Positions 6,308 to 13,679 of a DNA stretch of 14,062 bases are shown piece by piece. The DNA is taken from the NCBI GenBank assembly GCA_900551135.1, contig URUX01000052.1, positions 1 to 14,062 of the forward strand, in the 5' to 3' direction. A model generated the notes under the pieces. That model saw only the letters and a program-made list of their open reading frames with translations, had not been told where the DNA came from and searched no databases. Origin of the DNA: an uncultured Clostridium sp. GTDB taxonomy: Bacteria; Bacillota; Clostridia; Lachnospirales; Lachnospiraceae. Each line of letters starts with the position of its first letter. Position 1 is the stretch's first letter. A program made the position numbers and the translations under genes.

Positions 6308-7072
6308 TTATTCTCCCAGGTATGCAGTGATAACCTGGGGATCGTTTAATACGGCAGACGTATCGCCGCTTGCGAGAACCTGACCGAAGTTTAATACCGT
6401 CAGCCTTTCACAAATTCCGGATACCAGCTTCATATCATGCTCAATCAAAAGAATGGTCATGCCGAATTCTTTCTGGACAAAGCGGATGGTGTCCATCAGT
6501 TCCGCTGTCTCATTGGGATTCATTCCAGCCGCCGGCTCATCCAGCAAAAGAAGCTTTGGATCGGTTGCAAGGGCTCTGGCAATCTCCAGCTTTCTCTGTT
6601 TTCCATAAGGAAGATTGGAAGCTTTGTAATCTGCTTCCCCGTCCAAATCAAAGACTTTTAAAAGTTCCATGGCTTTTTCATTCATCTCTTTTTCTACCTT
6701 GTAATACTTGGGCAGACGGAAAATACCGGTAAGAGTCGAATAAGGATGATGATTGTGAAGTCCTGCCTTTACATTATCTAAAACGCTCATATCTTTAAAC
6801 AGACGGATATTCTGGAAGGTACGGGCAATTCCGCTTTGATTGATTTCAATGGTCTTTTTGCCTGTAATATTTTTCCCGTCCAGTACGATGCTTCCTGTGT
6901 CCGGCTCATACACACCGGTCAGAAGGTTAAACACCGTCGTCTTTCCTGCCCCGTTCGGGCCAATCAGACCATAGAGCTGGCCTTTTTCAATGGTAATATC
7001 AAATCCGTCTACTGCTTTCAAACCTCCAAAGGAGATGCTTAAGCTTTTTACTTCCAGCATTGGTGATGCCAT
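6308..7072 (-). CDS. livG: Branched-chain amino acid ABC transporter ATP-binding protein LivG
   Basis: This is the first ATPase of the Liv importer. The product is 254 residues from the ATG at 7072. Walker A is GPNGAGKTT (38-46), the RTFQNIRLFKDMSVLDNV Q-loop region is typical of LivG, the signature is the diverged LPYGKQRKLEIARAL, and Walker B is LLLLDEPAAGMNP. The H-loop is LLIEHDMKLV. The frame is open for a further 39 codons upstream, but that stretch lies inside livM and reads as Arg/Gln-rich nonsense. GGAGG 9 nt before 7072 fixes the start. It begins 1 nt after the livM stop, indicating translational coupling. Confidence 0.96.
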   Translation of the reverse strand: MASPMLEVKSLSISFGGLKAVDGFDITIEKGQLYGLIGPNGAGKTTVFNLLTGVYEPDTGSIVLDGKNITGKKTIEINQSGIARTFQNIRLFKDMSVLDNVKAGLHNHHPYSTLTGIFRLPKYYKVEKEMNEKAMELLKVFDLDGEADYKASNLPYGKQRKLEIARALATDPKLLLLDEPAAGMNPNETAELMDTIRFVQKEFGMTILLIEHDMKLVSGICERLTVLNFGQVLASGDTSAVLNDPQVITAYLGE

Positions 7073-7073
7073 G

Positions 7074-8144
7074 TTATGCCGCCTCCTTCTTTGCTGTTTT
7101 TTTCCGTAATGCCGCTGCTGCCCGTTCCCGGAATGCAATGGCTTTCGGGCTGGAGTTAAACAGCATAATGGCAATGAGCACGATTGCATAAATCAGCATA
7201 CGGTAATTGTTCAGTCCTCTTAAAAGTTCTGGAAGAAGGGTAAGAATGACTGCTGCAATTACAGAACCTCTTACATTTCCAATGCCACCAAGCACGACAA
7301 ACACCAGAATCATTATGGACTGATTGTAGCCGAAGTTTTTCGGAAGGGCTGCCAGTGTTGTCAAATTGTGGGCATACAAAACGCCTGCAACGCCTGCTAA
7401 AGCAGCCGATACAGTAAATGCCAGCAGCTTGTATTTGGTAACGTTTAAACCAACAGACTCTGCTGCAATCCGGTTATCGCGGATTGCCATAATTGCACGG
7501 CCGGTACGGGAATGAATCAGGTTGATTACGATTGCCAATGTGATCAGCAAAAGAATGATGCCAATGGTAAAACTGGCGGCCTGCGGAGTTCCGGTAATAC
7601 CCTGGGCTCCTTTAATCAGCACTGTGCCTTCGGCATCCAGTTTTAATGCCACTTCACTTTTCATGGAAAAGTGAACGCCGGCAGCATCTACACCCAGATA
7701 AATGGCGTTAATAATGTTTTTAATAATCTCGCCAAAAGCCAGGGTTACAATGGCCAGATAGTCGCCTCTTAAGCGGAGAACCGGAATTCCAATGAGAATA
7801 CCAAACACAGCCGCTACGGCTGCTCCGATAAAGATAGCAATAATCAGGCTGACCGTTGGATCGATAGACCCCTTCATGATTTTAGAAAATAATGCGCCGG
7901 AAAACGCTCCCACACACATAAATCCTGCATGTCCCAGACTTAACTCTCCGGAAATTCCTACTACCAGGTTTAAAGAAACCGCCAGAATCGAATAGATACA
8001 CAGCGGCACCAGCAATCCTTCCATCAGGCTGGACATGTGGCCGGTTTTAAGAGCAGCCTCTACCAGAACATATGCCAAAATTACCATTCCATAGGTAGCC
8101 ATATCGCCTTTTAAGAGGTTTTTCTTTTCTTTGTTTGTCTTCAT
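7074..8144 (-). CDS. livM: Branched-chain amino acid ABC transporter permease LivM
   Basis: LivM is one of the two membrane subunits of the importer. The product is highly hydrophobic with about eight or more membrane segments. It carries the LivM hallmarks VGISGELSLGHAGFMCVGA, RLRGDYLAIVTLAFGEI and the cytoplasmic coupling loop RTGRAIMAIRDNRIAAESVG. The Lys/Ala-rich C-terminus is cytoplasmic. I start at 8144 (356 residues) because GGGGGTGG lies 5 nt before this ATG. An in-frame ATG at 8159 adds five residues and overlaps the livH stop as TGATG; it is also possible but has no good Shine-Dalgarno site. Residues about 165-185 (MKSEVALKLDAEG region) form an extracytoplasmic loop. Confidence 0.94.
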   Translation of the reverse strand: MKTNKEKKNLLKGDMATYGMVILAYVLVEAALKTGHMSSLMEGLLVPLCIYSILAVSLNLVVGISGELSLGHAGFMCVGAFSGALFSKIMKGSIDPTVSLIIAIFIGAAVAAVFGILIGIPVLRLRGDYLAIVTLAFGEIIKNIINAIYLGVDAAGVHFSMKSEVALKLDAEGTVLIKGAQGITGTPQAASFTIGIILLLITLAIVINLIHSRTGRAIMAIRDNRIAAESVGLNVTKYKLLAFTVSAALAGVAGVLYAHNLTTLAALPKNFGYNQSIMILVFVVLGGIGNVRGSVIAAVILTLLPELLRGLNNYRMLIYAIVLIAIMLFNSSPKAIAFRERAAAALRKKTAKKEAA

Positions 8145-8158
8145 CGCTTCCACCCCCA

Positions 8159-9040
8159 TCAGACTTTCTCACTAATTTTCTTGCCCATAATACCAGTAGG
8201 ACGCACCAGTAGGACAATAATCAAAACAGAGAATACAATGGCGTCGGAAAGCTGGGAAGAAATATAGGCTTTGGACAGATTTTCAATGACTCCCAATAAA
8301 ATCCCGCCAATCATAGCGCCTGGAATGGAACCGATACCGCCAAATACGGCTGCAACAAACGCCTTGATGCCAGGCATTGCTCCAGTATATGGGGTCAGAG
8401 ACGGATAGGCAGAACATAACAGCATTCCTGCTACAGCAGCCAGAGCCGAACCAATTGCAAAGGTAATGGAAATCGTCCGGTTTACATTAATTCCCATCAA
8501 AGTTGCCGCTCCCTTATCTTCTGATACTGCCAGCATTGCCTGACCAGTTTTGGTCTTATTGATAAACAGCGTCAAAACAACCATCACCACAATACAGGTT
8601 ACAATGGTCACAAGGGTTTCACCGGTAATAACCAGCTGGCCTTCTGCAAGACGAAGCGGTTCCATGGAAATAATGGATGTAAAGGCCTTGGTATCTGCTC
8701 CCCATAAAAGGAGGGCAAGGTTCTGAAGCAGATAGCTGACACCGATTGCGGTAATTAAAACCGCCAGTGGAGAGGCGCCGCGGAGAGGTTTATACGCTAC
8801 CCTCTCAACAACCACACCCAATAACGTACATACTACTATCGCAGTCACAATGCCTGCTGCCGGAGGCATACCCATTGTGCTCACTACAATAAAGACCATG
8901 TATCCTCCCACCATGATAATATCGCCGTGAGCAAAATTCAGCATTTTTGCAATGCCGTAAACCATTGTGTAGCCCAGCGCTATAATCGCATATACGCTTC
9001 CCAGGCTGATTCCGCTGATTAGATAGGACAAAAAACTCAT
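8159..9040 (-). CDS. livH: Branched-chain amino acid ABC transporter permease LivH
   Basis: LivH forms the translocation pore with LivM. The 293-residue product is the normal family size. It opens with the typical GISLGSVYAIIALGYTMVYG and NFAHGDIIMVGGYM, and carries the coupling loop KTGQAMLAVSEDKGAATLMGINV followed by AFVAAVFGGIGSIPGAMIGG. About eight hydrophobic helices can be seen. The GAGGTG ribosome binding site is 7-8 nt before the ATG. It follows livJ after a 114-nt gap with small hairpins, and its stop overlaps a possible livM start by 1 nt. Confidence 0.96.
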   Translation of the reverse strand: MSFLSYLISGISLGSVYAIIALGYTMVYGIAKMLNFAHGDIIMVGGYMVFIVVSTMGMPPAAGIVTAIVVCTLLGVVVERVAYKPLRGASPLAVLITAIGVSYLLQNLALLLWGADTKAFTSIISMEPLRLAEGQLVITGETLVTIVTCIVVMVVLTLFINKTKTGQAMLAVSEDKGAATLMGINVNRTISITFAIGSALAAVAGMLLCSAYPSLTPYTGAMPGIKAFVAAVFGGIGSIPGAMIGGILLGVIENLSKAYISSQLSDAIVFSVLIIVLLVRPTGIMGKKISEKV

Positions 9041-9154
9041 TGTGTCACACCTCTTGTTTTTTTATACGGAAAGAGGGCTGCCGCCCAGGAAGCAGGTTCT
9101 TCCCTTTTGCTGTGCAGCAGCTCTCTATCATGTTTATAATCGGTTGGTAAAGAA
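9041..9154 (-). other. livJ-livH intergenic segment with small hairpins
   Basis: The 114-nt gap contains three short stem-loops: GGGC/GCCC (9075-9086), GGAAG/CTTCC (9088-9103) and GCTG/CAGC (9109-9121). The last one in the transcript is followed by CTCTTTCC and then a separate run of A, so it is not a strong terminator. In binding-protein-dependent transporters such structures often protect the upstream mRNA or cause partial termination, so that the binding protein outnumbers the permeases. That role is inferred here. Confidence 0.35.
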
Positions 9155-10387
9155 TTAATCCATGGAAACGTAAGCACCGTTTTCAATCTTAACTGCCTTA
9201 GGCGCTTTAGACGGCTCACCATCTGCATTCCAGGTCATGCCTGCACCAGTTAAACCATCTACGGAAACCTTAACCATAGAAGCCTTCATCGCTTCGCAAA
9301 GGTCTGATACACTCATGTCCGGAGTTGCACCAGCATCCTCGATAGCTGCTTTTACTGCATATACTGCATCATAAGCATCTGCTGCGAACTGAATCGGAGT
9401 ATCTCCAAACTGCTCTTTGTAAGTTGTTACAAAGTTTACAGTCAAATCGTCTGTTGCATCTGCTGCGAAAGGAGTTAACAGCATCAGACCCTCTGCCAGG
9501 CCGGTATCAAAGTTTTCAACGCCTAAGATGCCGTCCATGCCGTCGCATCCGAAGAAAATCGGATCCCATCCCATGGTGTTGGCCTGAGTTAATACCAGGG
9601 CTGCCTCTGTATAGTAGAACGGAAGGAATACCAGTTCTGCGCCTGCATCCTTTGCCTTCTGCAGCTGGGTGGTAAAGTCTTTATTGGTATCAGCCGTAAA
9701 TGCTTCTTCTGCTACGATTTCCAGACCCTGGTTGGCAGCTTCCGCTGCAAATTTTGCATAGATACCGCTGGAATATACATCAGAACTGTCGTAAATTACT
9801 GCAATCTTTGTTGCCAGCTTGTGCTTGCCAATGTACTGTGCAGATGCGGCACCCTGATCCGGATCAGAGAAGCATACACGGAATACATTTGGATTGGCAG
9901 CACATTCTACAGCAGAACCAGATGGAGTAATCTGGAACATATTATCCTGTGCGGTTTTATCTGCAACTGCAATACACGGATTGGATGTAGTCGTTCCTAC
10001 CAGTACCTGCATACCCCAGTCTTTTAAGCTGTTATAAGCGTTAACAGATTTTTCTGCATCATGCTCATCATCAGCGCCTTTGTATTCAATCTGATAACCA
10101 TTGATACCGCCTGCTGCATTAATCTCATCTACTGCAACCTGTGCGCCATTGATAACTGCATTGCCGTAGATTGCTGCGCCGCCGGTTAACGGGCCGATAG
10201 CGCCAATCTTCCATACTGCGCCGTCTGCTGCCGGAGCTGCTTCTCCATCCTTTGCAGCCTCGCTGTCTTTTGCTGCTTCTGTACCTGCAGCAGTTGCTGC
10301 AGCCGTTTCATTTCCGGAACCTCCGCATGCAGTTAAGGATGCTGCCATGGCAGTTGCTAAAACGAAGCTTAATACTTTCTTTTTCAT
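9155..10387 (-). CDS. livJ: Branched-chain amino acid ABC transporter substrate-binding lipoprotein LivJ
   Basis: This is the extracellular receptor that captures the amino acid and delivers it to LivHM. The 410-residue precursor has a lipoprotein signal peptide ending in the lipobox LTAC with C21, the lipidated residue. A low-complexity Gly/Ala/Glu/Asp linker follows to about residue 58. The rest is a periplasmic-binding-protein type 1 fold (Peripla_BP_6) beginning WKIGAIGPLTGGAAIYG, with NAAGGINGYQIEY, LVGTTTSNPCIAVA and FAADAYDAVYA typical of Leu/Ile/Val-type receptors. AGGAGG is 7 nt before the ATG. The ligand is most likely a branched-chain amino acid, but HAAT receptors also take other hydrophobic or amide compounds, so specificity is not certain. 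It is the first gene of livJHMGF and follows a strong promoter and a structured leader of about 140 nt. Confidence 0.95.
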   Translation of the reverse strand: MKKKVLSFVLATAMAASLTACGGSGNETAAATAAGTEAAKDSEAAKDGEAAPAADGAVWKIGAIGPLTGGAAIYGNAVINGAQVAVDEINAAGGINGYQIEYKGADDEHDAEKSVNAYNSLKDWGMQVLVGTTTSNPCIAVADKTAQDNMFQITPSGSAVECAANPNVFRVCFSDPDQGAASAQYIGKHKLATKIAVIYDSSDVYSSGIYAKFAAEAANQGLEIVAEEAFTADTNKDFTTQLQKAKDAGAELVFLPFYYTEAALVLTQANTMGWDPIFFGCDGMDGILGVENFDTGLAEGLMLLTPFAADATDDLTVNFVTTYKEQFGDTPIQFAADAYDAVYAVKAAIEDAGATPDMSVSDLCEAMKASMVKVSVDGLTGAGMTWNADGEPSKAPKAVKIENGAYVSMD

Positions 10388-10428
10388 AATAAATCCTCCT
10401 CTTCTTTCTCACCGGCATACTGTAATTT

Positions 10429-10528
10429 TATACGTATGCGGACACTGTTCTTCCTATACGTACACTGTCGGTCTGAGAAAACGGCTTCCGGCAGTGTCGC
10501 TGCACCAAAAGCCGCTTCTTGAAAGCTT
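10429..10528 (-). promoter_or_regulatory. Structured 5' leader of the liv operon
   Basis: The predicted transcript starts near 10528, 140 nt before livJ. A hairpin at 10482-10514 (outer stem CGGCTT/AAGCCG, inner stem GCAG/CTGC) is followed by TTTTCTC, like an intrinsic terminator. Downstream are two partial direct repeats made of TATACGTA (10429-10436, 10455-10462) and ACACTGT (10442-10448, 10462-10468). An inverse copy, CAGTGTC (10492-10498), lies in the hairpin, so GACACTG can pair with either repeat. No T-box core motif and no known riboswitch consensus was recognised. Confidence 0.45.
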
Positions 10529-10534
10529 TTCTAA

Positions 10535-10563
10535 ATTATAGTGAGGAAACCTGGTATTGTCAA
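10535..10563 (-). promoter_or_regulatory. Perfect consensus sigma-A promoter of the liv operon
   Basis: On the minus strand TTGACA (10558-10563) and TATAAT (10535-10540) are exact consensus hexamers separated by exactly 17 nt. The promoter lies immediately after the gpsA terminator hairpin and 147 nt upstream of livJ. A promoter this strong usually needs downstream or repressor control, which fits the structured leader. Confidence 0.92.
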
Positions 10564-10573
10564 CCATTTGAAA

Positions 10574-10608
10574 CGCCTGTTTTTCCATTTTTCATGAAAA
10601 AACAGGCG
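10574..10608 (-). terminator. Terminator hairpin after gpsA
   Basis: An 11-bp perfect stem, CGCCTGTTTTT (10574-10584) with AAAAACAGGCG (10598-10608), is followed on the minus strand by TTTCAAATGG. The T-tract is short, but the position (about 50 nt past gpsA and directly before the liv promoter) supports a transcription boundary. Confidence 0.65.
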
Positions 10609-10658
10609 CAATATAAGCAGTGTTTATAGGTCTTATTCCAGAGGGTTATTATATGCCG

Positions 10659-11672
10659 CTATTGGGAATCCCAATCCAAATTCAGGCTTTCTGTCTGACG
10701 GTCCCGAAGCATTAAATCCAGTACAGCTTCTCTGGCAGGCTTCCCTTCAAAAAGGATTTGATTCACCTGTTCTACAATGGGCATGGAAACCTGGTATTTC
10801 CGGGATAGAGCCAGGGCAGCTTTGGCAGAATAGACACCTTCTACCACCATTTTCACTTCCTTCATGGCTTCTTCCATGGAATAACCCTTTCCAATCAGGA
10901 TTCCAGCCCTCCGGTTCCGGCTGTGCATACTGGCACAGGTTACAATTAAATCTCCTGTACCGGACAGTCCTGCAAAAGTCTGGGCCTTTCCTCCCATAGC
11001 AGCTCCCAGGCGGCTGATTTCAGCAATACCTCTGGTAATTAACGCAGCCTTGGTATTGTCTCCATATCCCAGTCCATCTGCTATTCCTGCCGCCAGGGCA
11101 ATGACATTTTTCAGGGCAGCCCCTATTTCAATACCAGTCATATCCGGACTGGTATACACACGAAAGACCGGACTCATAAAGGCTTTTTGAGTTTTTTCTG
11201 CAGCAGCCCTGGAATGGGCTCCCACTACACAGGTAGTCGGCAAAAGACGGCTTACCTCTTCTGCATGGCTGGGGCCGGAAAGAACGGCCACCTCTGCCAT
11301 GGGAAGTTCTTCCTCGATCACCTCTGACAGAACCTTTAAGCTTTGCTCTTCGATACCCTTTGCCACATTTACGACAATCTGACCCTGTCTGCAATAAGGC
11401 GCCATTTTCGCTGCCGTCTGTCTGACAAAAATTGAGGGGACAGACAATACCAGAATTTCTTTTTCCCTCATTGCCGCCTCTAAATCCGTAGTAATCTCCA
11501 GTTCCTCCGGAATCACCGCTTCTGGAAGATTGGGATGTTTTCTCGTCGTTTTAATAGCATTTGCTTCCTCTTCAAACGCAGACCACAACATAACCTGATG
11601 CCCGTTTTGAACCAGCAGAACAGCCAGCGCCGTTCCCCAGGTTCCGGAACCAATTACCCCAAGTTTTGCCAT
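10659..11672 (-). CDS. gpsA: Glycerol-3-phosphate dehydrogenase [NAD(P)+]
   Basis: GpsA reduces dihydroxyacetone phosphate to sn-glycerol 3-phosphate, the backbone for phospholipids. The 337-residue length is standard. The dinucleotide-binding motif GSGTWG (8-13) opens the protein. VNVAKGIE (K106) and LSGPSHAEE (132-140) follow, and the substrate-binding and catalytic helix ALKNVIALAAGIADGLGYGDNTKAAL contains the catalytic lysine K189. AAGGAG lies 6 nt before the ATG. It follows plsY by 19 nt, so the enzyme making glycerol 3-phosphate and the enzyme acylating it are encoded together. The 3' end carries a 15-nt inverted repeat (ATTGGGAATCCCAAT, 10661-10675) overlapping the TAG stop. Confidence 0.97.
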   Translation of the reverse strand: MAKLGVIGSGTWGTALAVLLVQNGHQVMLWSAFEEEANAIKTTRKHPNLPEAVIPEELEITTDLEAAMREKEILVLSVPSIFVRQTAAKMAPYCRQGQIVVNVAKGIEEQSLKVLSEVIEEELPMAEVAVLSGPSHAEEVSRLLPTTCVVGAHSRAAAEKTQKAFMSPVFRVYTSPDMTGIEIGAALKNVIALAAGIADGLGYGDNTKAALITRGIAEISRLGAAMGGKAQTFAGLSGTGDLIVTCASMHSRNRRAGILIGKGYSMEEAMKEVKMVVEGVYSAKAALALSRKYQVSMPIVEQVNQILFEGKPAREAVLDLMLRDRQTESLNLDWDSQ

Positions 11673-11691
11673 ATTGCTCTCCTTTTTGCCG

Positions 11692-12339
11692 TCAAGATTT
11701 TTTTGCTCCCAGTTTGTTTTCTGTTCCGTGAATCAGCCGTCCAATGTTGGCTCTGTGACGCCAGAATGCCATGGCGCTGATTACCAGAGCAACTGCCGCA
11801 CATTCCCACTGAACGGAAGCGGTAGTCATGGCGGTCATTCCGTAACCTCCGGTAAAGGCAGTATATACAGTCATAATCCAGAACAGGGTTACTACAACCA
11901 GTGATCCCAGAGATACATATCTGGTAACCGCTACAATGCCAATAAAAGCGGCTGCGCATACCAGAGTGATCCGCAAATCACTGGCCATTAAAATACCGGC
12001 CATTACTGCAATGCCCTTTCCTCCCTTAAATCCCAGATAAAAGGGGTAATTGTGTCCTAACGTTACGCCAAAGCCCATGTAGAGAATCAATACATGGGTA
12101 TACAATTCTCCATCTCCCAGAAACATCCGAACCAGAACACAGGGAATAAACGCCTTTAAAAAGTCGCCTGCAAAAACAACCAGTCCCGCCTTTTTCCCCA
12201 GAACGCGCAAGGCGTTTGTCGTACCGGAATTGCCGCTTCCATGTTTGCGGATGTCTACTCCATGAGCGTTTCCATAGAAATATCCGGTCTGAATCAGCCC
12301 GAATAAATAACCGACTGCAAGACATAATACCCGTTCCAT
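11692..12339 (-). CDS. plsY: Glycerol-3-phosphate acyltransferase PlsY
   Basis: PlsY is an integral membrane enzyme that transfers the acyl group of acyl-phosphate to glycerol 3-phosphate, giving lysophosphatidic acid. The 215-residue product has about five membrane segments. All three conserved motifs are visible: DIRKHGSGNSGTTNALR (29-45), GHNYPFYLGFKGGKGIA (95-111), and the C-terminal FWRHRANIGRLIHGTE. The first conserved segment reads GLIQTGY rather than the common GSIPFGY. AGGAG lies 8 nt before the ATG and overlaps the end of der. It works upstream of PlsC with acyl-phosphate from PlsX, neither of which is in this window. Confidence 0.96.
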   Translation of the reverse strand: MERVLCLAVGYLFGLIQTGYFYGNAHGVDIRKHGSGNSGTTNALRVLGKKAGLVVFAGDFLKAFIPCVLVRMFLGDGELYTHVLILYMGFGVTLGHNYPFYLGFKGGKGIAVMAGILMASDLRITLVCAAAFIGIVAVTRYVSLGSLVVVTLFWIMTVYTAFTGGYGMTAMTTASVQWECAAVALVISAMAFWRHRANIGRLIHGTENKLGAKKS

Positions 12340-12341
12340 AC

Positions 12342-13670
12342 TTACTGCTCCTTTGCTTTTCTCTCCCGAATCAAAAACCGCAGAGCGGTTCCCCTGAAGC
12401 CAAATGCTTCCCTAATCTTATTTTCCAGATATCTGGTATAAGAAAAATGCATTAATTCTTTATCATTGACAAAGATTACAAACGTAGGCGGCTTTACCGC
12501 AACCTGGGTTATATAATACAGCTTTAACCGTTTTCCCTTGTCTGACGGCGGCTGCTGCATGGCAACTGCCTCTGTCATAATCTCATTCAGCACACCTGTT
12601 GAAACTCGTAAAGTCTGGTTTTCCCTTACCATGTCAATCAAATCAAACAGCTTGTTTAGCCTCTGTCCCGTCTCAGCAGAAATGAACAGATATTCTGCAT
12701 ACGGCATGTACGCCAGCACTTCCTTGATCTTTCTGGTATATTCGTAAATGGTTTTGTCATTCTTTTCAATGGCATCCCATTTATTGACCGCGATAATAAC
12801 GCCCTTTCCTCTGTCGTGGGCAATGCCTGCGATCTTGGCATCCTGTTCCGTAACGCCTTCGGTTGCGTCAATAACCACAACGACCACATCAGCCCGTTCT
12901 ACTGCCGTAACGGTACGGATAATGCTGTACCGTTCCAAATCTTCTTTTATTTTGCTCTTTCGGCGAAGGCCGGCCGTATCGATAAACACGTATTCGGTTC
13001 CGTTATGGGTAACTTCCGTATCAATGGCATCTCTTGTGGTTCCCGCAATATTGGATACAATCACCCGGTTTTCACCCAGCAATTTATTAATCAGGGATGA
13101 TTTTCCCACATTTGGCTTACCAACTACTGCAATTCTGGGGCGCTCATCCTCATCCTCTGTCATCTGATCCGCGCTGAAATGCTTTGCGACTTCATCCAGC
13201 AAATCACCGATTCCCAGTCTGGAAGCAGCCGATACCGGAATGGGGTCGCCAATCCCCAGATTGTAAAACTCGTAGACATCATTTCCGTATTTCTGAATGC
13301 TGTCTACCTTATTGACTGCCAGCACTACCGGCTTTCTGGATTTGCGCAGCATGTCTGCCACTTTGGAATCGGCATCCTGGAGTCCCTGACGGACATCTAC
13401 AATGAAGACGATTACATCTGCCGTTTCAATGGCAATCTCTGCCTGTTCCCTCATCTGGGACAAAATAATATCTTTACTGTCCGGCTCTATACCGCCGGTA
13501 TCAATTAATGTAAAATTCATATCCAGCCAGGAGCAGTCTGCATAAATCCTGTCTCTGGTTACTCCTGGCGTATCTTTTACAATGGAGATGGCCTCTCCTG
13601 CCAGGACATTAAACAGCGTGGACTTTCCCACATTAGGGCGTCCTACGATTGCTACTACCGGTTTACTCAT
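12342..13670 (-). CDS. der: Ribosome biogenesis GTPase Der (EngA)
   Basis: Der is an essential GTPase with two tandem G domains that acts in 50S ribosomal subunit assembly. The 442-residue length is normal. The first domain has GRPNVGKS (10-17), DTGG (57-60) and NKVD (120-123). An acidic linker TEDEDERP (171-178) joins it to the second domain, which has GKPNVGKS (184-191), DTAG (231-234) and NKWD (296-299). The C-terminal KH-like domain (about 350-442) contains RLKLYYITQVAVKPPTFVIF and GFRGTALRFLIRERK. AAGGAGG lies 4-5 nt before the ATG and overlaps the stop of the upstream DUF512 gene. It is followed at once by plsY. Confidence 0.98.
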   Translation of the reverse strand: MSKPVVAIVGRPNVGKSTLFNVLAGEAISIVKDTPGVTRDRIYADCSWLDMNFTLIDTGGIEPDSKDIILSQMREQAEIAIETADVIVFIVDVRQGLQDADSKVADMLRKSRKPVVLAVNKVDSIQKYGNDVYEFYNLGIGDPIPVSAASRLGIGDLLDEVAKHFSADQMTEDEDERPRIAVVGKPNVGKSSLINKLLGENRVIVSNIAGTTRDAIDTEVTHNGTEYVFIDTAGLRRKSKIKEDLERYSIIRTVTAVERADVVVVVIDATEGVTEQDAKIAGIAHDRGKGVIIAVNKWDAIEKNDKTIYEYTRKIKEVLAYMPYAEYLFISAETGQRLNKLFDLIDMVRENQTLRVSTGVLNEIMTEAVAMQQPPSDKGKRLKLYYITQVAVKPPTFVIFVNDKELMHFSYTRYLENKIREAFGFRGTALRFLIRERKAKEQ

Positions 13671-13679
13671 AATTCCTCC

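Noticed and set aside
7073..7189. 39-codon N-terminal extension of livG
   Set aside because: The extension lies inside the 3' end of livM, is Arg/Gln/His-rich with no similarity to LivG, and a good Shine-Dalgarno site marks the ATG at 7072.
10388..10528. T-box riboswitch for branched-chain amino acids in the livJ leader
   Set aside because: The leader is shorter than usual for a T-box, and the conserved T-box core (around TGGNACCGCG) and Stem I motifs are absent.
12748..13167. 139-residue open frame on the plus strand
   Set aside because: It lies wholly antisense to the two G domains of der, has no ribosome binding site or family resemblance, and its Ser/Thr/Ile-rich composition is what the opposite strand of der would give.
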